A stretch of 51,706 nt of DNA, from assembly GCA_001767495.1 (NCBI GenBank), contig MELA01000032.1, positions 24,606 through 76,311 on the forward strand, read 5' to 3'. A program made the position numbers and the translations under genes. Positions 34,862-43,834 of the stretch are shown here, piece after piece (position 1 is the stretch's first letter; each line of letters starts with the position of its first letter). The notes beneath the pieces are model-generated. The model did no database searches, had not been told where the DNA came from, and saw nothing but the letters and a program-made list of their open reading frames with translations. This DNA comes from Acidobacteria bacterium RIFCSPLOWO2_12_FULL_65_11 (GTDB lineage Bacteria > Acidobacteriota > Vicinamibacteria > Vicinamibacterales > CAVVIG01).

Positions 34862-36115
34862 CTACTTCCCGTGTCCGGCGTGCGGCGTTTCGGGTGTGGC
34901 GGCGGGAGGTTGGTCGCCTTGAGCCGGCGCGCTGTGGCTGTGACTATCCGCCCCACCGGTCGCGCGCAGGCGGCTCTCCGAATCGAGGAGGAAGACGCCT
35001 GAAGCGACGACCTGCTCGCCTTCCGTCAGTCCAGAGCGAATCTCCACGCGCTCGGCCAGCCGGGCGCCGAGTGTGACCGGCCGCGGCTCGAGCCGACCGC
35101 CCGTCGCCACGAACACGTGCTGCCCAAGCCCTGTGTCCACGACGGCGTCGCGGGGGACCGTGAGCGTCCGGCTGGTGGCGATTTCGAATGCGGCCGTGCC
35201 ATAGAGGCCCGGTCTGAGCGCGCCGTCCGGGTTCGCGACGGACAACCGCGCACGAAGCGTCCGCGTCCGCTCGGTGATGGTGGGGTACAGGAAGTCCACG
35301 CGTGCCCTGAACGGGGCTGCACCAGCGGCGGGGAAGTCGAGCATCGCGACGCTGCCGACACGCACGGCGGGGATATCCGCCTCGGACACCTCCGCGAATA
35401 CCCACACACGCGAGAGGTCCGCTATGGTGAGGAGCTCGGTCGACGGGTCGACGGCTGTGCCGACCGACACGCCTCGGTGGACGACCACGCCGCTGCGCGA
35501 CGCCACGATCGTGACCAGTCGCATCGGTTCACCCGTACGCTCGATGGTGGCAATGTCTTCTTCGGTCATCCCGAGCACGCCCAGTCTGGTGCGGCCGCCC
35601 GCAACCACCACGCTGGCGAGGCCGGACGCCGCCTGCCGCCGTGCGGCGAGATATTCCGTCTGCGACGACAGCAGCTCTTGCGAGAAGATTCGGGCGAGCG
35701 GTTGCCCGGCCTGCACGACCTCGCCGGTCGTGTTCACGTCGAGCTCGTCGACCCAGCCGGCGACGCGCGTATGCGCGTGGGAAATTGCCGACTCGTCAGG
35801 CACCACGGTGGCAACGGCCCGGATAGTACGCTTGAGCGACTCACGACGGACGGCCTCCAGTCTGACGCCAAGCTGCTCGAGTGTCTGGGCGTCCACGTCG
35901 ATCGGGACGCGGTCGTACGCTCCGGTGGAAACCGGCGCCGTACTGGCTTCGAGGCCATCGGTCGTGACGACGCCCGCCTCGGTCTGGCCAGGCACCGAGA
36001 ACGGCCAGCCGTTCCTCGAGTGCTGCAATAGCAGCGCGCCAGTCATGACACCCGCGGTCACCGTCGCGGCGATAAGTGGCGCGCGCAGGCGTTCAAATGT
36101 GGATGCGATGGTCAT
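34862..36115 (-). CDS. cusB: RND periplasmic adaptor (CusB-like)
   Basis: A 417-residue membrane-fusion protein bridging the inner-membrane pump and the outer-membrane channel. A single N-terminal membrane anchor (about residues 12-30) is followed by the barrel-sandwich lipoyl part (RVAGWVDELDVNTTGEVVQAGQPL), a helical hairpin (LLSSQTEYLAARRQAAS), a beta-barrel region and a C-terminal tail rich in histidine (DSHSHSAPAQ and HAGHGK) that may hold metal. The ATG overlaps the stop of the outer-membrane channel gene by four bases (ATGA). Confidence 0.9.
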   Translation of the reverse strand: MTIASTFERLRAPLIAATVTAGVMTGALLLQHSRNGWPFSVPGQTEAGVVTTDGLEASTAPVSTGAYDRVPIDVDAQTLEQLGVRLEAVRRESLKRTIRAVATVVPDESAISHAHTRVAGWVDELDVNTTGEVVQAGQPLARIFSQELLSSQTEYLAARRQAASGLASVVVAGGRTRLGVLGMTEEDIATIERTGEPMRLVTIVASRSGVVVHRGVSVGTAVDPSTELLTIADLSRVWVFAEVSEADIPAVRVGSVAMLDFPAAGAAPFRARVDFLYPTITERTRTLRARLSVANPDGALRPGLYGTAAFEIATSRTLTVPRDAVVDTGLGQHVFVATGGRLEPRPVTLGARLAERVEIRSGLTEGEQVVASGVFLLDSESRLRATGGADSHSHSAPAQGDQPPAATPETPHAGHGK

Positions 36116-37383
36116 GGCGCAACTCCTTCGTACGAACCCATGGCGCGGCCCAGGCGTACCGACGCGAGGCCGACCTGGATTTCCGCGACAACGAGATCCA
36201 CCTGGATGGCCCAGAGCGCTTGCAGGGCCTCAATCACGCTGACAAGCGGCAGCTGCCCCGCCGCGTAGCCCGCAACTGCGGGGTCGATGGCGGCCCGTGC
36301 GCGCGGCACAACATCGTCTCGGATGGCGAGCTGCCGGTCGCGGGCCCCCTGGAGCTCGTTGAGGGCGGATGCGGCATCGCCCTCGATCATGCGCGTCATC
36401 GCCTGGAGGTCTGCGTCGGCCATCGCGCGCATCGCCTCGGCTTCCGCGACGCCCGCGCGCAGGCGGCCGCGCCAGAGTGGGAGGCTGACACCGACCATGA
36501 ACATCAGACCGCGGCCGTCCGCCATGGTGTAGGACGGCCCGGTGCGAACGGTCGCCATCGGCCGGTACATATCGCGCATCACCTGTACGTCGGCAGCGGC
36601 CCGCGCGATATCGGCACGTCCGGCGGTGAGCTCGGGTCGCGAGGTGAGCGTTGCGCTGACTGCAGGCCACGACGGGAGCGGTCGATCGAGGTTGACCGCT
36701 GCAAGAGGGGGGACGGGCGTATCGGTCTCGAGCCCCAGGCTCGCGTTGAGCATCGCCTCGGCGGCACGCCCTTGTCCGCCGAGGGCTGCCAGGGTCGCTG
36801 ACAGACGCGCGACCTCCACTTCGGCGCGCAGCACATCGGACTGGGGAGCGTTCCCGCCCGCATACCGGGCGTTGGCGGCCGTCACGACATCGCGGGCGAA
36901 CGTGAGCTGCTCGTTGAGGAGATCAATGGTGCGGCGGCGCTCGTGCAGCATGAGAAAGGCGCTGGCGGCTTCGAGACTGACATCAAGCGCGGTACGTGTG
37001 GTCTCGGCACGCAAGCGATCGACGTCGGCGAGTGCCGATGCGCGACGATGGCCGCGGAGTCCTGAGAGCGGAATGCGCTGTTCGATCGTGACGCTCACGT
37101 CGGCGCCGTTCAGCATGAACGGGAGATGATCAATGGCGGGCGAAATCATCGGATCCTCGAGTGCACCGACGATGGTCGGACGCGCCTCTCCGGCGCGCGT
37201 CCGCGCACGCGCCGCCTCGACCTCCGCCCGGCGCTCGCTCGCCAAGCGGATCGCGTCCGCGAGTCGAAGCGGCGACGGGAGAGCGGGCGTCGTTTGAGCC
37301 GCGGCATCGGCCGGCCGAGCCATTGCCGCAACGACCAGTAGAAGAGCCATCCGAAGACCTCTGCAACGTCTCATGGGGATCAC
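36112..37383 (-). CDS. Outer-membrane efflux protein (TolC/CusC-like)
   Basis: A 423-residue TolC-family channel protein with a signal peptide (cleavage near ADAAAQ) and two long helical repeats, each holding the family's coiled-coil pattern (LASERRAEVEAARARTRAGE; ADIARAAADVQVMRDMYRP). The ADP(M) strand segment EDPMISPAIDHLPF suits CusC-like channels. The GTG at 37383 is used because GGAGG lies eight bases before it; an ATG at 37374 is also possible. First of the three pump genes, 173 bases after a small secreted-protein gene. That gap shows nothing I can support. Confidence 0.85.
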   Translation of the reverse strand: MIPMRRCRGLRMALLLVVAAMARPADAAAQTTPALPSPLRLADAIRLASERRAEVEAARARTRAGEARPTIVGALEDPMISPAIDHLPFMLNGADVSVTIEQRIPLSGLRGHRRASALADVDRLRAETTRTALDVSLEAASAFLMLHERRRTIDLLNEQLTFARDVVTAANARYAGGNAPQSDVLRAEVEVARLSATLAALGGQGRAAEAMLNASLGLETDTPVPPLAAVNLDRPLPSWPAVSATLTSRPELTAGRADIARAAADVQVMRDMYRPMATVRTGPSYTMADGRGLMFMVGVSLPLWRGRLRAGVAEAEAMRAMADADLQAMTRMIEGDAASALNELQGARDRQLAIRDDVVPRARAAIDPAVAGYAAGQLPLVSVIEALQALWAIQVDLVVAEIQVGLASVRLGRAMGSYEGVAP

Positions 37384-37556
37384 CGCACCTGCCTCCAGTC
37401 ATGTTCCGGGCCAGCGTCGTGGCCGGCTCGAGCGCACGCTTGTTTACCGCGCGCTGCCGGCCAAGTCCTTGCGCTCGGTGGCAGCCGCGGTCGCCTCCAC
37501 GGACCTATCTCTTTCTGGTGACCTGAATCACAACGAACAATGCTTCTTGTGTCCCG

Positions 37557-37892
37557 CTACTTCGCCGCCAGGCGAAGCTCGGCAGCCAGCATCTTGCCTT
37601 CGGCGTCATGATTCACCACCACGACGATTCGCTCGCCGTTGGCAATCTTGGCATCCGTGTATGGGACGGCCTTGTCCCCGCGCTTCACCTTTGTGTCTTT
37701 GCCGACGCTGAACCATACGGGTTCTTCTTTCTTAGTCTTCTCGTCGATCGTCTTGACCTGCAGCCTGGTTGGCTGCACGGCAAGGACCGTTCCCCGATAG
37801 AGCACTTCATGTGCATGAACCACGGCCACCATCGTGGACGCGAGAATGACGGTCGCTCCCAACAAAGCATTCAACGCCTGACGTGTCACCAT
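37557..37892 (-). CDS. Small secreted protein in metal-efflux operon, possible OB-fold
   Basis: A 111-residue exported protein of no family I can name. The signal peptide ends near VVHA, then a compact beta-rich domain follows (VLYRGTVLAVQPTRLQVKTI, then WFSVGKDTKVKRGDKAV). Its size, export and place beside an RND pump recall the periplasmic metal chaperone CusF, but the Trp and Met copper ligands of CusF are not in the expected positions. The ATG at 37892 has GGAGG seven bases upstream; in-frame codons from 37952 would overlap the cytochrome gene. Confidence 0.7.
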   Translation of the reverse strand: MVTRQALNALLGATVILASTMVAVVHAHEVLYRGTVLAVQPTRLQVKTIDEKTKKEEPVWFSVGKDTKVKRGDKAVPYTDAKIANGERIVVVVNHDAEGKMLAAELRLAAK

Positions 37893-37923
37893 TGGAGTCC
37901 TCCCTTTATCTGCCGCTTTCGAC

Positions 37924-38505
37924 CTACCGGCCGCCCTTGAGAAAGTCCTCAATCTGGCGCTCTCGCTCGACCTGGGCCGGGCTCTTCGGATTGAGTGTCT
38001 CCATCTCCGCGATCTCCTCAGACGTCAGCCGCGGCAGATGCCGAATGACGAGCACCAACTCCCACGATTCTCGTTCGCCATCAGGCGTGCCCGTGGACCA
38101 CGCCGGCATGCCGGTGAACGGTACGCCCTGCTCGATGGCGTAGAACAGCGCGCCGTCGCTTTGGCGCTGTGTCGTCTCTGCGCGCATGTCCGGCGCCGGC
38201 GGAAAGAGGCTCCGTCCCTCCGCCACCAGTCCGCGGCCGTCGTTACCATGGCACGTCGCGCAATGCTCGGCCCAGTGCGCCAGGCCGGCGCGCAGCGTGT
38301 CCGGCGACGCACCGAGTGGATTGGTCAACGTTCTGTACCGGCTCGGCAGCGTCCACCACCGCATCGCGCGCGCCAGCGACGCCTCACCTGGCCACGGCGA
38401 ACGCCTCGCGCTCAATCCGATGCCACGAGTCGCCACGCCAATCGCGACGACCCCCAGCACGACGAGCCCCAGCACGACGAGCCCAATGATCCAGCGAGTT
38501 CGCAT
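37924..38505 (-). CDS. Membrane-anchored cytochrome c
   Basis: A 193-residue mono-haem cytochrome c. An uncleaved N-terminal membrane helix (residues 6-28) anchors it. The haem motif CATCH (Cys82, Cys85, His86) and a distal ligand Met133 in FTGMPAW are present, in a class-I fold with the ALFYAIEQGVPFTGMPAW helix. It likely carries electrons in the periplasm next to the metal-efflux system, possibly to a metal oxidase or the respiratory chain. The start lies in the tail of a decayed FixH-like fragment and has no strong ribosome site. It ends 31 bases before the small secreted-protein gene. Confidence 0.88.
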   Translation of the reverse strand: MRTRWIIGLVVLGLVVLGVVAIGVATRGIGLSARRSPWPGEASLARAMRWWTLPSRYRTLTNPLGASPDTLRAGLAHWAEHCATCHGNDGRGLVAEGRSLFPPAPDMRAETTQRQSDGALFYAIEQGVPFTGMPAWSTGTPDGERESWELVLVIRHLPRLTSEEIAEMETLNPKSPAQVERERQIEDFLKGGR

Positions 38506-38522
38506 CGCGATTTAATCGGCCG

Positions 38523-38705
38523 GCTTCTCAGCGCGCCCTTATTCCTCCATATTTCCGGCATCGTCATCGATGGCATAGCGGGCATGTGCCACTGCAAGAA
38601 CTCCGACGCGGTCGGCTTGCCCGCACGGTCCTTCACCGTGACCTCAGACTGGTTCTTGGCGGCGCCCCCGCGGATGCGGAAGCGACACCACACGCGTCGG
38701 GTCAA
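38523..38705 (-). pseudogene. FixH/YtkA-like domain remnant
   Basis: From the TTG at 38705 the minus strand reads SEVTVKDRAGKPTASEF then QWHMPAMPSMTMPEIWRNKG. EVTVKD.AGKP and the MPAMPSM.MPE run are what I recall as the core of FixH/YtkA-like proteins found in copper-efflux operons. The part before it lacks a signal peptide, the linker between the two motifs is several residues shorter than usual, and the C-terminal half is replaced by the cytochrome's upstream sequence. I read it as a decayed gene, not a working one. Confidence 0.5.
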
Positions 38706-38722
38706 TCAAACGGAATCGTGGT

Positions 38723-39151
38723 TCAGATTCGCAGCGGGACGAGCAGGGCGGAGTGAAGAGGTGGAGGCGCCGGAGGCGGGATCAGTACTTCAAGCGCGAT
38801 CGCGTGAACATCGACGCGGCCGGCGCTCACGGCATCGGCAGCGGCCAGAACCAAAGATGAAGAGCTACGGTCGCGCAGAATGGACGGCAGCACTCCCTCC
38901 GAGTGCGAGCACGCGGAGTCACCAACGACAGTCAGACGATCGGCCGGTACTGCCGACGCATGCTGATGGCTCGTCGAGATGCCGGTGGTGTGCTGGAGCG
39001 CCGCTGAAGACCGGTGAGCCGCGTGCTGTGCCCCTGCGGACGCGCCAGCCATATCGTGGAGCAACGCCCTTGCGTCCACGCAGCTGAGCTCGCACAGCGT
39101 TGACCCTACCGGGCCAAGGGCGAGAACGAGCGCGAGAGCCACTAATCGCAT
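38723..39151 (-). CDS. Secreted His-rich protein of unknown function
   Basis: A 142-residue exported protein with a signal peptide ending near VGSTLC. The mature part begins CELSCVDARALLHDM and has histidine-rich stretches (HAAHRSSAALQHTTG, STSHQHASAV) and a later CSHSEG, so metal binding is plausible. It has a proline-rich C-terminus and no named domain. It stands at the head of the metal-efflux genes on the same strand. An in-frame ATG at 39184 would also work; neither start has a clear ribosome site. Confidence 0.6.
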   Translation of the reverse strand: MRLVALALVLALGPVGSTLCELSCVDARALLHDMAGASAGAQHAAHRSSAALQHTTGISTSHQHASAVPADRLTVVGDSACSHSEGVLPSILRDRSSSSLVLAAADAVSAGRVDVHAIALEVLIPPPAPPPLHSALLVPLRI

Positions 39152-39200
39152 CGCGAACCAGCATACACCCTGGCTGTTGCCCATGTCACGAGGGCGTGGA

Positions 39201-41456
39201 TCAGGGCCATCTCAGGGCCTCGTGGATTCTTGCCGTCAGCGCGTCGATCGAAAACGGCTTCTGGATGAAATCCGCGCTGGCGGTCTGAACACCGCGCCGG
39301 AGGATCGCATCGTCGGAGTATCCCGACATGAAAATGACTCGGGTGTCGCGGTGGACGGCCCGCAACTGGTCGGCCAGTTCGCGTCCATTCATGCCTGGCA
39401 TGACAACGTCGGTGAGCAGCAGATGGATGGGTGAGGTGCGCGCTCGCGCGATCTCCATGGCGCGCGCGCTGTCGGCGGCCTCGAGCACCTCGTAGCCGGC
39501 CTTCCGCAATCCATTGGCGACGAGCGTGCGCACCACGTGGTCGTCCTCGACGAGGAGCACCGTCTCCGACCCGCGCGCGGCGGGCGTTGGCGCCGGCTTG
39601 GGCCCGGCCTCGGTCACGCCCTCACCCGTGGTCTGAGGGAAGTAGACATGGAAGGTCGTGCCGCGACCGACCTCAGTGTCGATGTCGATCGCGCCACCGG
39701 CCTGCTCGACGATGCCGTAGACCATCGCGAGGCCGAGGCCGGTTCCCTGACCCTCCTTCTTGGTGGTGAAGAACGGCTCGAAGATGTGGGCGACGGTCTC
39801 CGGACTCATGCCGCACCCGGTGTCGACGACTGACAAGCGCACGTAAGCGCCTGACCGGAGCGGCAGGTGCTGGCCCTCGGCGGGGTCATCGAGGCTGACG
39901 TTACTGATCTCGATGCGGATCGTGCCGCCTTGTGGCATCGCGTCGCGCGCGTTGACGGCGAGGTTGAGCAGCACCTGTTCGATCTGACCCGCGTCGGCGC
40001 GAACCGGTCCGATGTCCCCGGCGATCGTGGTCGTGAGCTCGATGTCCTCGCCGATGAGGCGCCGGAGCATCTGCTCGGTGTCCCTGACGATTCGGTCGAG
40101 GGCCAGGACGCGCGGCGTCACAATCTGGCGGCGGCTGAAGGCGAGCAGCTGTCGCGTCAGATTGGCGGCTCGGTCGGCCGCCTTGAGGATCTCCTCGGCA
40201 TCGGCTCGGCGCCGGTCGTTCGGCTCGATCTCCTCGAGGAGCAGTTCGCCATAGCCCCGAATGACCGTCAGGATGTTGTTGAAGTCGTGCGCGACGCCAC
40301 CGGCAAGGCGGCCGATCGCCTCCATCTTCTGCGCCTGGCGCAACGCCTCGTCTCGCTGCTCGACCTGCTCGCGCGAGTGGCGCAAGCTCACGATCATGTC
40401 GTTGAAGGCCTGCGCCATCGTCGCCGCTTCGACGCCGCCGCGCACGGGCACCTGCCGCGCGAGGTTTCCACCGGCGATGTCTCCCGCGGCGTCGGCGAGG
40501 TCCTGGAGAGGCCGGCTCATGCGCCTGCTGAAGATCAGCCCGGCGCCGATCGACAGCATGAAGACGATCGCTCCAGCGGCAACGATCCGGCGCTGGATCT
40601 GATCCAGGAACTGCTCGGTCGGCTGCCAGTCCTGCAGGAGGATGAGGCGCCCGACTGCCAGATCCGGAGCGCCGAGCGAAAGCGGAAACGATCCGATCAC
40701 GTAGTCGGTCGTGCTCACGTGCCGCACGTCGCTCAAGACGCCGTCGCGGGCCAGCCCGCTGTCAGTCGCGACGAGTCCAGCAAGCGCGGCGCGGTCGGCC
40801 TGTGGAAGGCTGCTCGCCGAGAGCTGACGGCCTGCGACGAGGCTCACGTCCGAGCGCGTCACCTCGGCGAGTCGCGTGGCGATGCCGTCGTCAAGCGCGT
40901 AGCCGACGGTTAACGCTCCCAGGATCTCGTTGGCAAATCGAGCCGGCGCCGACACGACGAGGAACAATCTGCCGTCGAGATCGACGATACCGCGGGCCGG
41001 GCGACCAGCGGTCGCGTCTGCGATCGTTGTGAGGCCGGCGGCTACACCTCCAGCGGGCCAGCCCGCTTGTGCAGTCCAGCTCCCGTCGCGATTCGTGACA
41101 ATGCAGAAATCGGCCTTGAGCTGTCCTCGATATTCGTCCGTCAGCGCCTCGAGCGTCGCCACGTCGCTGGCAAGGCGGCTGTCGGTCATGACGGCGCGAA
41201 ACACCGGCAGGGCTGTCACGAGCGACGCCTGCGCTTCGGCAAACTGCGCGCGATCGTCGGTCAGACGATAGAACGCCGAGCGAGCCGCGTCGAGGTCGTC
41301 TCTGGCGCGCTCGAGCGAACGTGCGGTGACAGCGCGCGTCGTGGCGATGAGCACGAGCGCGAGCGAGGTGGCGACGAGCACGGCGACGCCGGCGAGCACC
41401 CGGGCTTCGAGCCTGCGGTACCAGGAGAGCTTCTGATTGACGGCAGTTGGCGGCAC
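39201..41456 (-). CDS. Hybrid sensor histidine kinase with C-terminal receiver
   Basis: A 751-residue membrane sensor. Two membrane segments (about 20-42 and 295-317) frame a ~250-residue periplasmic sensing domain of Cache-like look. HAMP linker follows, then the dimerisation/phospho-acceptor helix with GGVAHDFNNIL, the ATPase domain with NLAVNARDAM (N box), DTGCGM (G1) and GQGTGLGLAM (G2), and a receiver with VLLVEDD and phospho-acceptor Asp in LLLTDVVMPG. No DNA-binding output domain is fused or adjacent, so the signal must go to a partner elsewhere. The GTG start lies eleven bases after the outer-membrane protein gene, which makes it the third gene of a copper-themed operon. Confidence 0.9.
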   Translation of the reverse strand: MPPTAVNQKLSWYRRLEARVLAGVAVLVATSLALVLIATTRAVTARSLERARDDLDAARSAFYRLTDDRAQFAEAQASLVTALPVFRAVMTDSRLASDVATLEALTDEYRGQLKADFCIVTNRDGSWTAQAGWPAGGVAAGLTTIADATAGRPARGIVDLDGRLFLVVSAPARFANEILGALTVGYALDDGIATRLAEVTRSDVSLVAGRQLSASSLPQADRAALAGLVATDSGLARDGVLSDVRHVSTTDYVIGSFPLSLGAPDLAVGRLILLQDWQPTEQFLDQIQRRIVAAGAIVFMLSIGAGLIFSRRMSRPLQDLADAAGDIAGGNLARQVPVRGGVEAATMAQAFNDMIVSLRHSREQVEQRDEALRQAQKMEAIGRLAGGVAHDFNNILTVIRGYGELLLEEIEPNDRRRADAEEILKAADRAANLTRQLLAFSRRQIVTPRVLALDRIVRDTEQMLRRLIGEDIELTTTIAGDIGPVRADAGQIEQVLLNLAVNARDAMPQGGTIRIEISNVSLDDPAEGQHLPLRSGAYVRLSVVDTGCGMSPETVAHIFEPFFTTKKEGQGTGLGLAMVYGIVEQAGGAIDIDTEVGRGTTFHVYFPQTTGEGVTEAGPKPAPTPAARGSETVLLVEDDHVVRTLVANGLRKAGYEVLEAADSARAMEIARARTSPIHLLLTDVVMPGMNGRELADQLRAVHRDTRVIFMSGYSDDAILRRGVQTASADFIQKPFSIDALTARIHEALRWP

Positions 41457-41467
41457 GGGAGTAACGA

Positions 41468-42490
41468 TCAGTGGCGGCGAAGGTCCCGCCGGATGGAGTA
41501 GGTCACGCCCACATCGAGGGCCGTGTCGCCGTAGTTCGGGAGCCCTGATTGATGCAGCACGTTCACTTGAGCCGACAATCCTTCAATGATTCGAATGCGG
41601 GCGCCGAGCGTCTGCCGTGTGGCGTGAAGGTCACGGGAGGGTCTGGCCGGCACGTCGTAGTCCGTGCGTTCGACGCGCGCGACCGCCGTGACGGGGCCCA
41701 TGCGAACGCGGTGAACGATGACGTCCACGTACCAGCCGGTGGTGGTCGTGCCGTCAAAAGGTTTTCCCGTCAGCCATTCACCGCGGAGCGCGATACCCTC
41801 GTACATCCACCGGAGATCGATACCGGTAAAGACGGCTCTGCCGCTCGAAAACCGCGGATCCTGATACGGCATCGTCCAGATACGGCTCACGCCGACGATG
41901 AACGGTCCGTGGAAGCCCTGAAGGCGGACCACGCTGTCCACGTCGGATCGGCGCACCGCGGTGCCGACCTCGTCTGGCGCTCCGACGCTCGCTTCGAGGG
42001 TCAGCTTCGGCACGCCGACGACCACGTCGGCGCCGTGCTCGAGGAAGTTGTTCGACAGCGCGTAGTAGCCGTCGTACCGAATGAGAGGCGCTCGAAGGAA
42101 TCCGACGTAGCCTTGCTCGCTGCCGCTCGAGATGCCAAATGGCGTTCGGTATCGCCCGGCTCGAATGCTCAGGAGGCCGTTGCGCGGACGGAACATGCGC
42201 TCGGCGTAGGCTTCGATGACCTGCACGCGGCCGGCGTAAGGATACGCCGCGCCGAATGCATCCGAATCCCCGTCCTCGTCCGAGCTCTTGGCCAGCGCGG
42301 CTTCGGCGAAAAAGCGGACGCCCGAGACGGCGTCCCCAAACGCGCGAAGCTGAGCCCCCGCCACCGAGACCTCTTCGGTCGAGGTCGAGTGGCCGGCGTG
42401 GGCGGTCGCTTCGGCGGTGACGGACTGCGCGTACGCGACACTCGCGTGAATGACGCACGCGAGGGACGCCGCCGCCACGATGGTTTTCAC
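41468..42490 (-). CDS. Outer-membrane beta-barrel protein next to cupredoxin
   Basis: A 340-residue exported barrel-like protein. The signal peptide (VKTIVAAASLACVIHASVAYAQ region) is followed by alternating strands such as GVRFFAEAALAKSSDEDG, GLLSIRAGRYRTPFGISSGS, FLEHGADVVVGVPKLTLEAS and a terminal LDVGVTYSIRRDLRRH. Its GRYRTPFG segment is common in porin-like proteins. The GTG start overlaps the stop of the cupredoxin gene (GTGA). In-frame codons continue upstream to 43072 but only shadow the cupredoxin gene. Substrate unknown. Confidence 0.8.
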   Translation of the reverse strand: MKTIVAAASLACVIHASVAYAQSVTAEATAHAGHSTSTEEVSVAGAQLRAFGDAVSGVRFFAEAALAKSSDEDGDSDAFGAAYPYAGRVQVIEAYAERMFRPRNGLLSIRAGRYRTPFGISSGSEQGYVGFLRAPLIRYDGYYALSNNFLEHGADVVVGVPKLTLEASVGAPDEVGTAVRRSDVDSVVRLQGFHGPFIVGVSRIWTMPYQDPRFSSGRAVFTGIDLRWMYEGIALRGEWLTGKPFDGTTTTGWYVDVIVHRVRMGPVTAVARVERTDYDVPARPSRDLHATRQTLGARIRIIEGLSAQVNVLHQSGLPNYGDTALDVGVTYSIRRDLRRH

Positions 42491-43077
42491 GGCCAGGAGA
42501 CCGTCAGCGGTTGACCGGGGGTTGACGTCCACGTACCCGTCAGTTCGGTCGCCCCGGCGCGCCAGGCGTGATAGGTGTAGCTGCCCGGCGGAACGGACGC
42601 AATCGTAAACGCGCCGTCGGCATCGGATAGGGCGAAGTATGGCGAATCGACGGCCAGAACGTACGCCGCCATGTTCGGGTGGATGTTGCAGAAGATCCGG
42701 CTCAGGCCCGGCTGGTCGAAGATGACCTGCTTGAGCGCGCCCACCGGATACATCCCGAGATCGAAACGCTTGCCGTCGCGAAATGAAAACACGTTGTGGA
42801 ACACGCGGTCGTTGTTCGGAAAGTCGACCGTCGTGCCGACGCGAACCGCGAGCACGTGCGGACTGAAGTTCAGGTTCCGTTGATCGAGGACTATTCTGCG
42901 GGCCGCCGCGGCCGGAGCGTTCGGCGCGTCGAGCCACACAACCGCATCTGGGGCAAGCCCGGCGCCGGCGCGTGCCGTTCCGTGCAGGTCCGCGCTCTGA
43001 GGCCCCGCCGCACCCACCGACAGCGCCGTTGCCAGAAGATACCGCACCGTCGCGCGCACACCGGCGGACCAATGCAC
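42487..43077 (-). CDS. Secreted cupredoxin (type-1 copper) with carboxypeptidase-regulatory-like tail
   Basis: A 196-residue exported blue-copper-like protein. The cupredoxin fold (about 35-145) has the four classic ligands: His94 (FPNNDRVFHNVFS) and Cys130-x2-His133-x2-Met136 (FCNIHPNM). A short beta domain follows (SDADGAFTIASVPPGSYTYH), like the regulatory domain of carboxypeptidases and MauL-like proteins. It is likely a periplasmic electron carrier or copper sensor partner. The gene starts with GTG and leads the operon cupredoxin-barrel-hybrid kinase. The 74-bp gap upstream shows no clear promoter. Confidence 0.87.
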   Translation of the reverse strand: MHWSAGVRATVRYLLATALSVGAAGPQSADLHGTARAGAGLAPDAVVWLDAPNAPAAAARRIVLDQRNLNFSPHVLAVRVGTTVDFPNNDRVFHNVFSFRDGKRFDLGMYPVGALKQVIFDQPGLSRIFCNIHPNMAAYVLAVDSPYFALSDADGAFTIASVPPGSYTYHAWRAGATELTGTWTSTPGQPLTVSWP

Positions 43078-43151
43078 ATTGGAGTTATCGGCAGCTTAGC
43101 AACTCTTGACAGGGGTTGAGCTGATACGCTTTTTGCAACGTTGTACGAATA

Positions 43152-43799
43152 TTAAGTACGAACACTGAGCAGGACCTGGTCCATTACGCCTTGTGCGTAC
43201 GCAATCTCGTCGTCGTTGACCAGGTGTCCCATGACGGGATAAATGCGCTCGGTCACCACGGCGCCCATCCGCGTGAAGACGGCCGCGCTCTCATCCACGC
43301 GGTCCTTTGGGACGTGAGCGTCCACGTCGCTCGATCCCATGAAGATAGGCGTCCCGCCAAACGACCCAGCGTGGTTCCATGTGGTGCCTGGAGGTCCGAT
43401 GAGCCCGCCGGTGAAGATGATCACGCCGCCGTAGCGGTCGGCGTGCCGCACCGCAAACTCAGACGTGAGGCACGCGCCCTGCGAGAAGCCGAGGAGCACG
43501 ATGCGATCGGTGCGGACTCCGCGCGCGACCACATCCTTGACCAGCCGATCGAGAACATCAAGTCCGGACGAGAGGCCGGGCTCGTTCTTCGCCGTCTCCG
43601 CCATGAAGCTGTACGGGTACCACGTGTTGTTTGCCGCGGCTGGAGCGAGGTACGTGAAGGCCGGACGATTGAGACGGGGGACCAGGTCGAGGATGTTGCG
43701 GGGTGCGGCGCCCCGGCCGTGAACCATGATCATCACGGCTTGGCTCTCGCCCAGAGCCACGCCCGCCGTAACGATCGGTTGTCCGCCGTGAGGCTCCAT
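43152..43799 (-). CDS. Alpha/beta-hydrolase, phospholipase/carboxylesterase family
   Basis: A 215-residue cytoplasmic esterase. The nucleophile lies in LLGFSQGACLT, the oxyanion segment in MVHGRGA, an acid in GSSDVDAHVP and the catalytic His in VMGHLVNDDE. These match the YpfH/carboxylesterase-2 group that cleaves short esters. The ATG at 43799 is used; two codons upstream only a TTG would serve. It follows the cupin gene on the same strand after a palindromic repeat. Confidence 0.85.
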   Translation of the reverse strand: MEPHGGQPIVTAGVALGESQAVMIMVHGRGAAPRNILDLVPRLNRPAFTYLAPAAANNTWYPYSFMAETAKNEPGLSSGLDVLDRLVKDVVARGVRTDRIVLLGFSQGACLTSEFAVRHADRYGGVIIFTGGLIGPPGTTWNHAGSFGGTPIFMGSSDVDAHVPKDRVDESAAVFTRMGAVVTERIYPVMGHLVNDDEIAYAQGVMDQVLLSVRT

Positions 43800-43809
43800 A
43801 GGCAATTCC

Positions 43810-43834
43810 GGTCCGGCTGAAGCCGGACACTACG
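43810..43834. repeat. Palindromic GTCCGGCT-GA-AGCCGGAC repeat
   Basis: The cleanest copy of the window's GTCCG...CGGAC family: an eight-base stem, a two-base loop and the trailer ACTACG. It lies between the cupin and esterase genes and overlaps the end of the cupin gene. Confidence 0.75.

Noticed and set aside
42491-43072. N-terminal extension of the barrel protein
   Set aside because: Shadow of the cupredoxin gene; a signal peptide begins at 42490.
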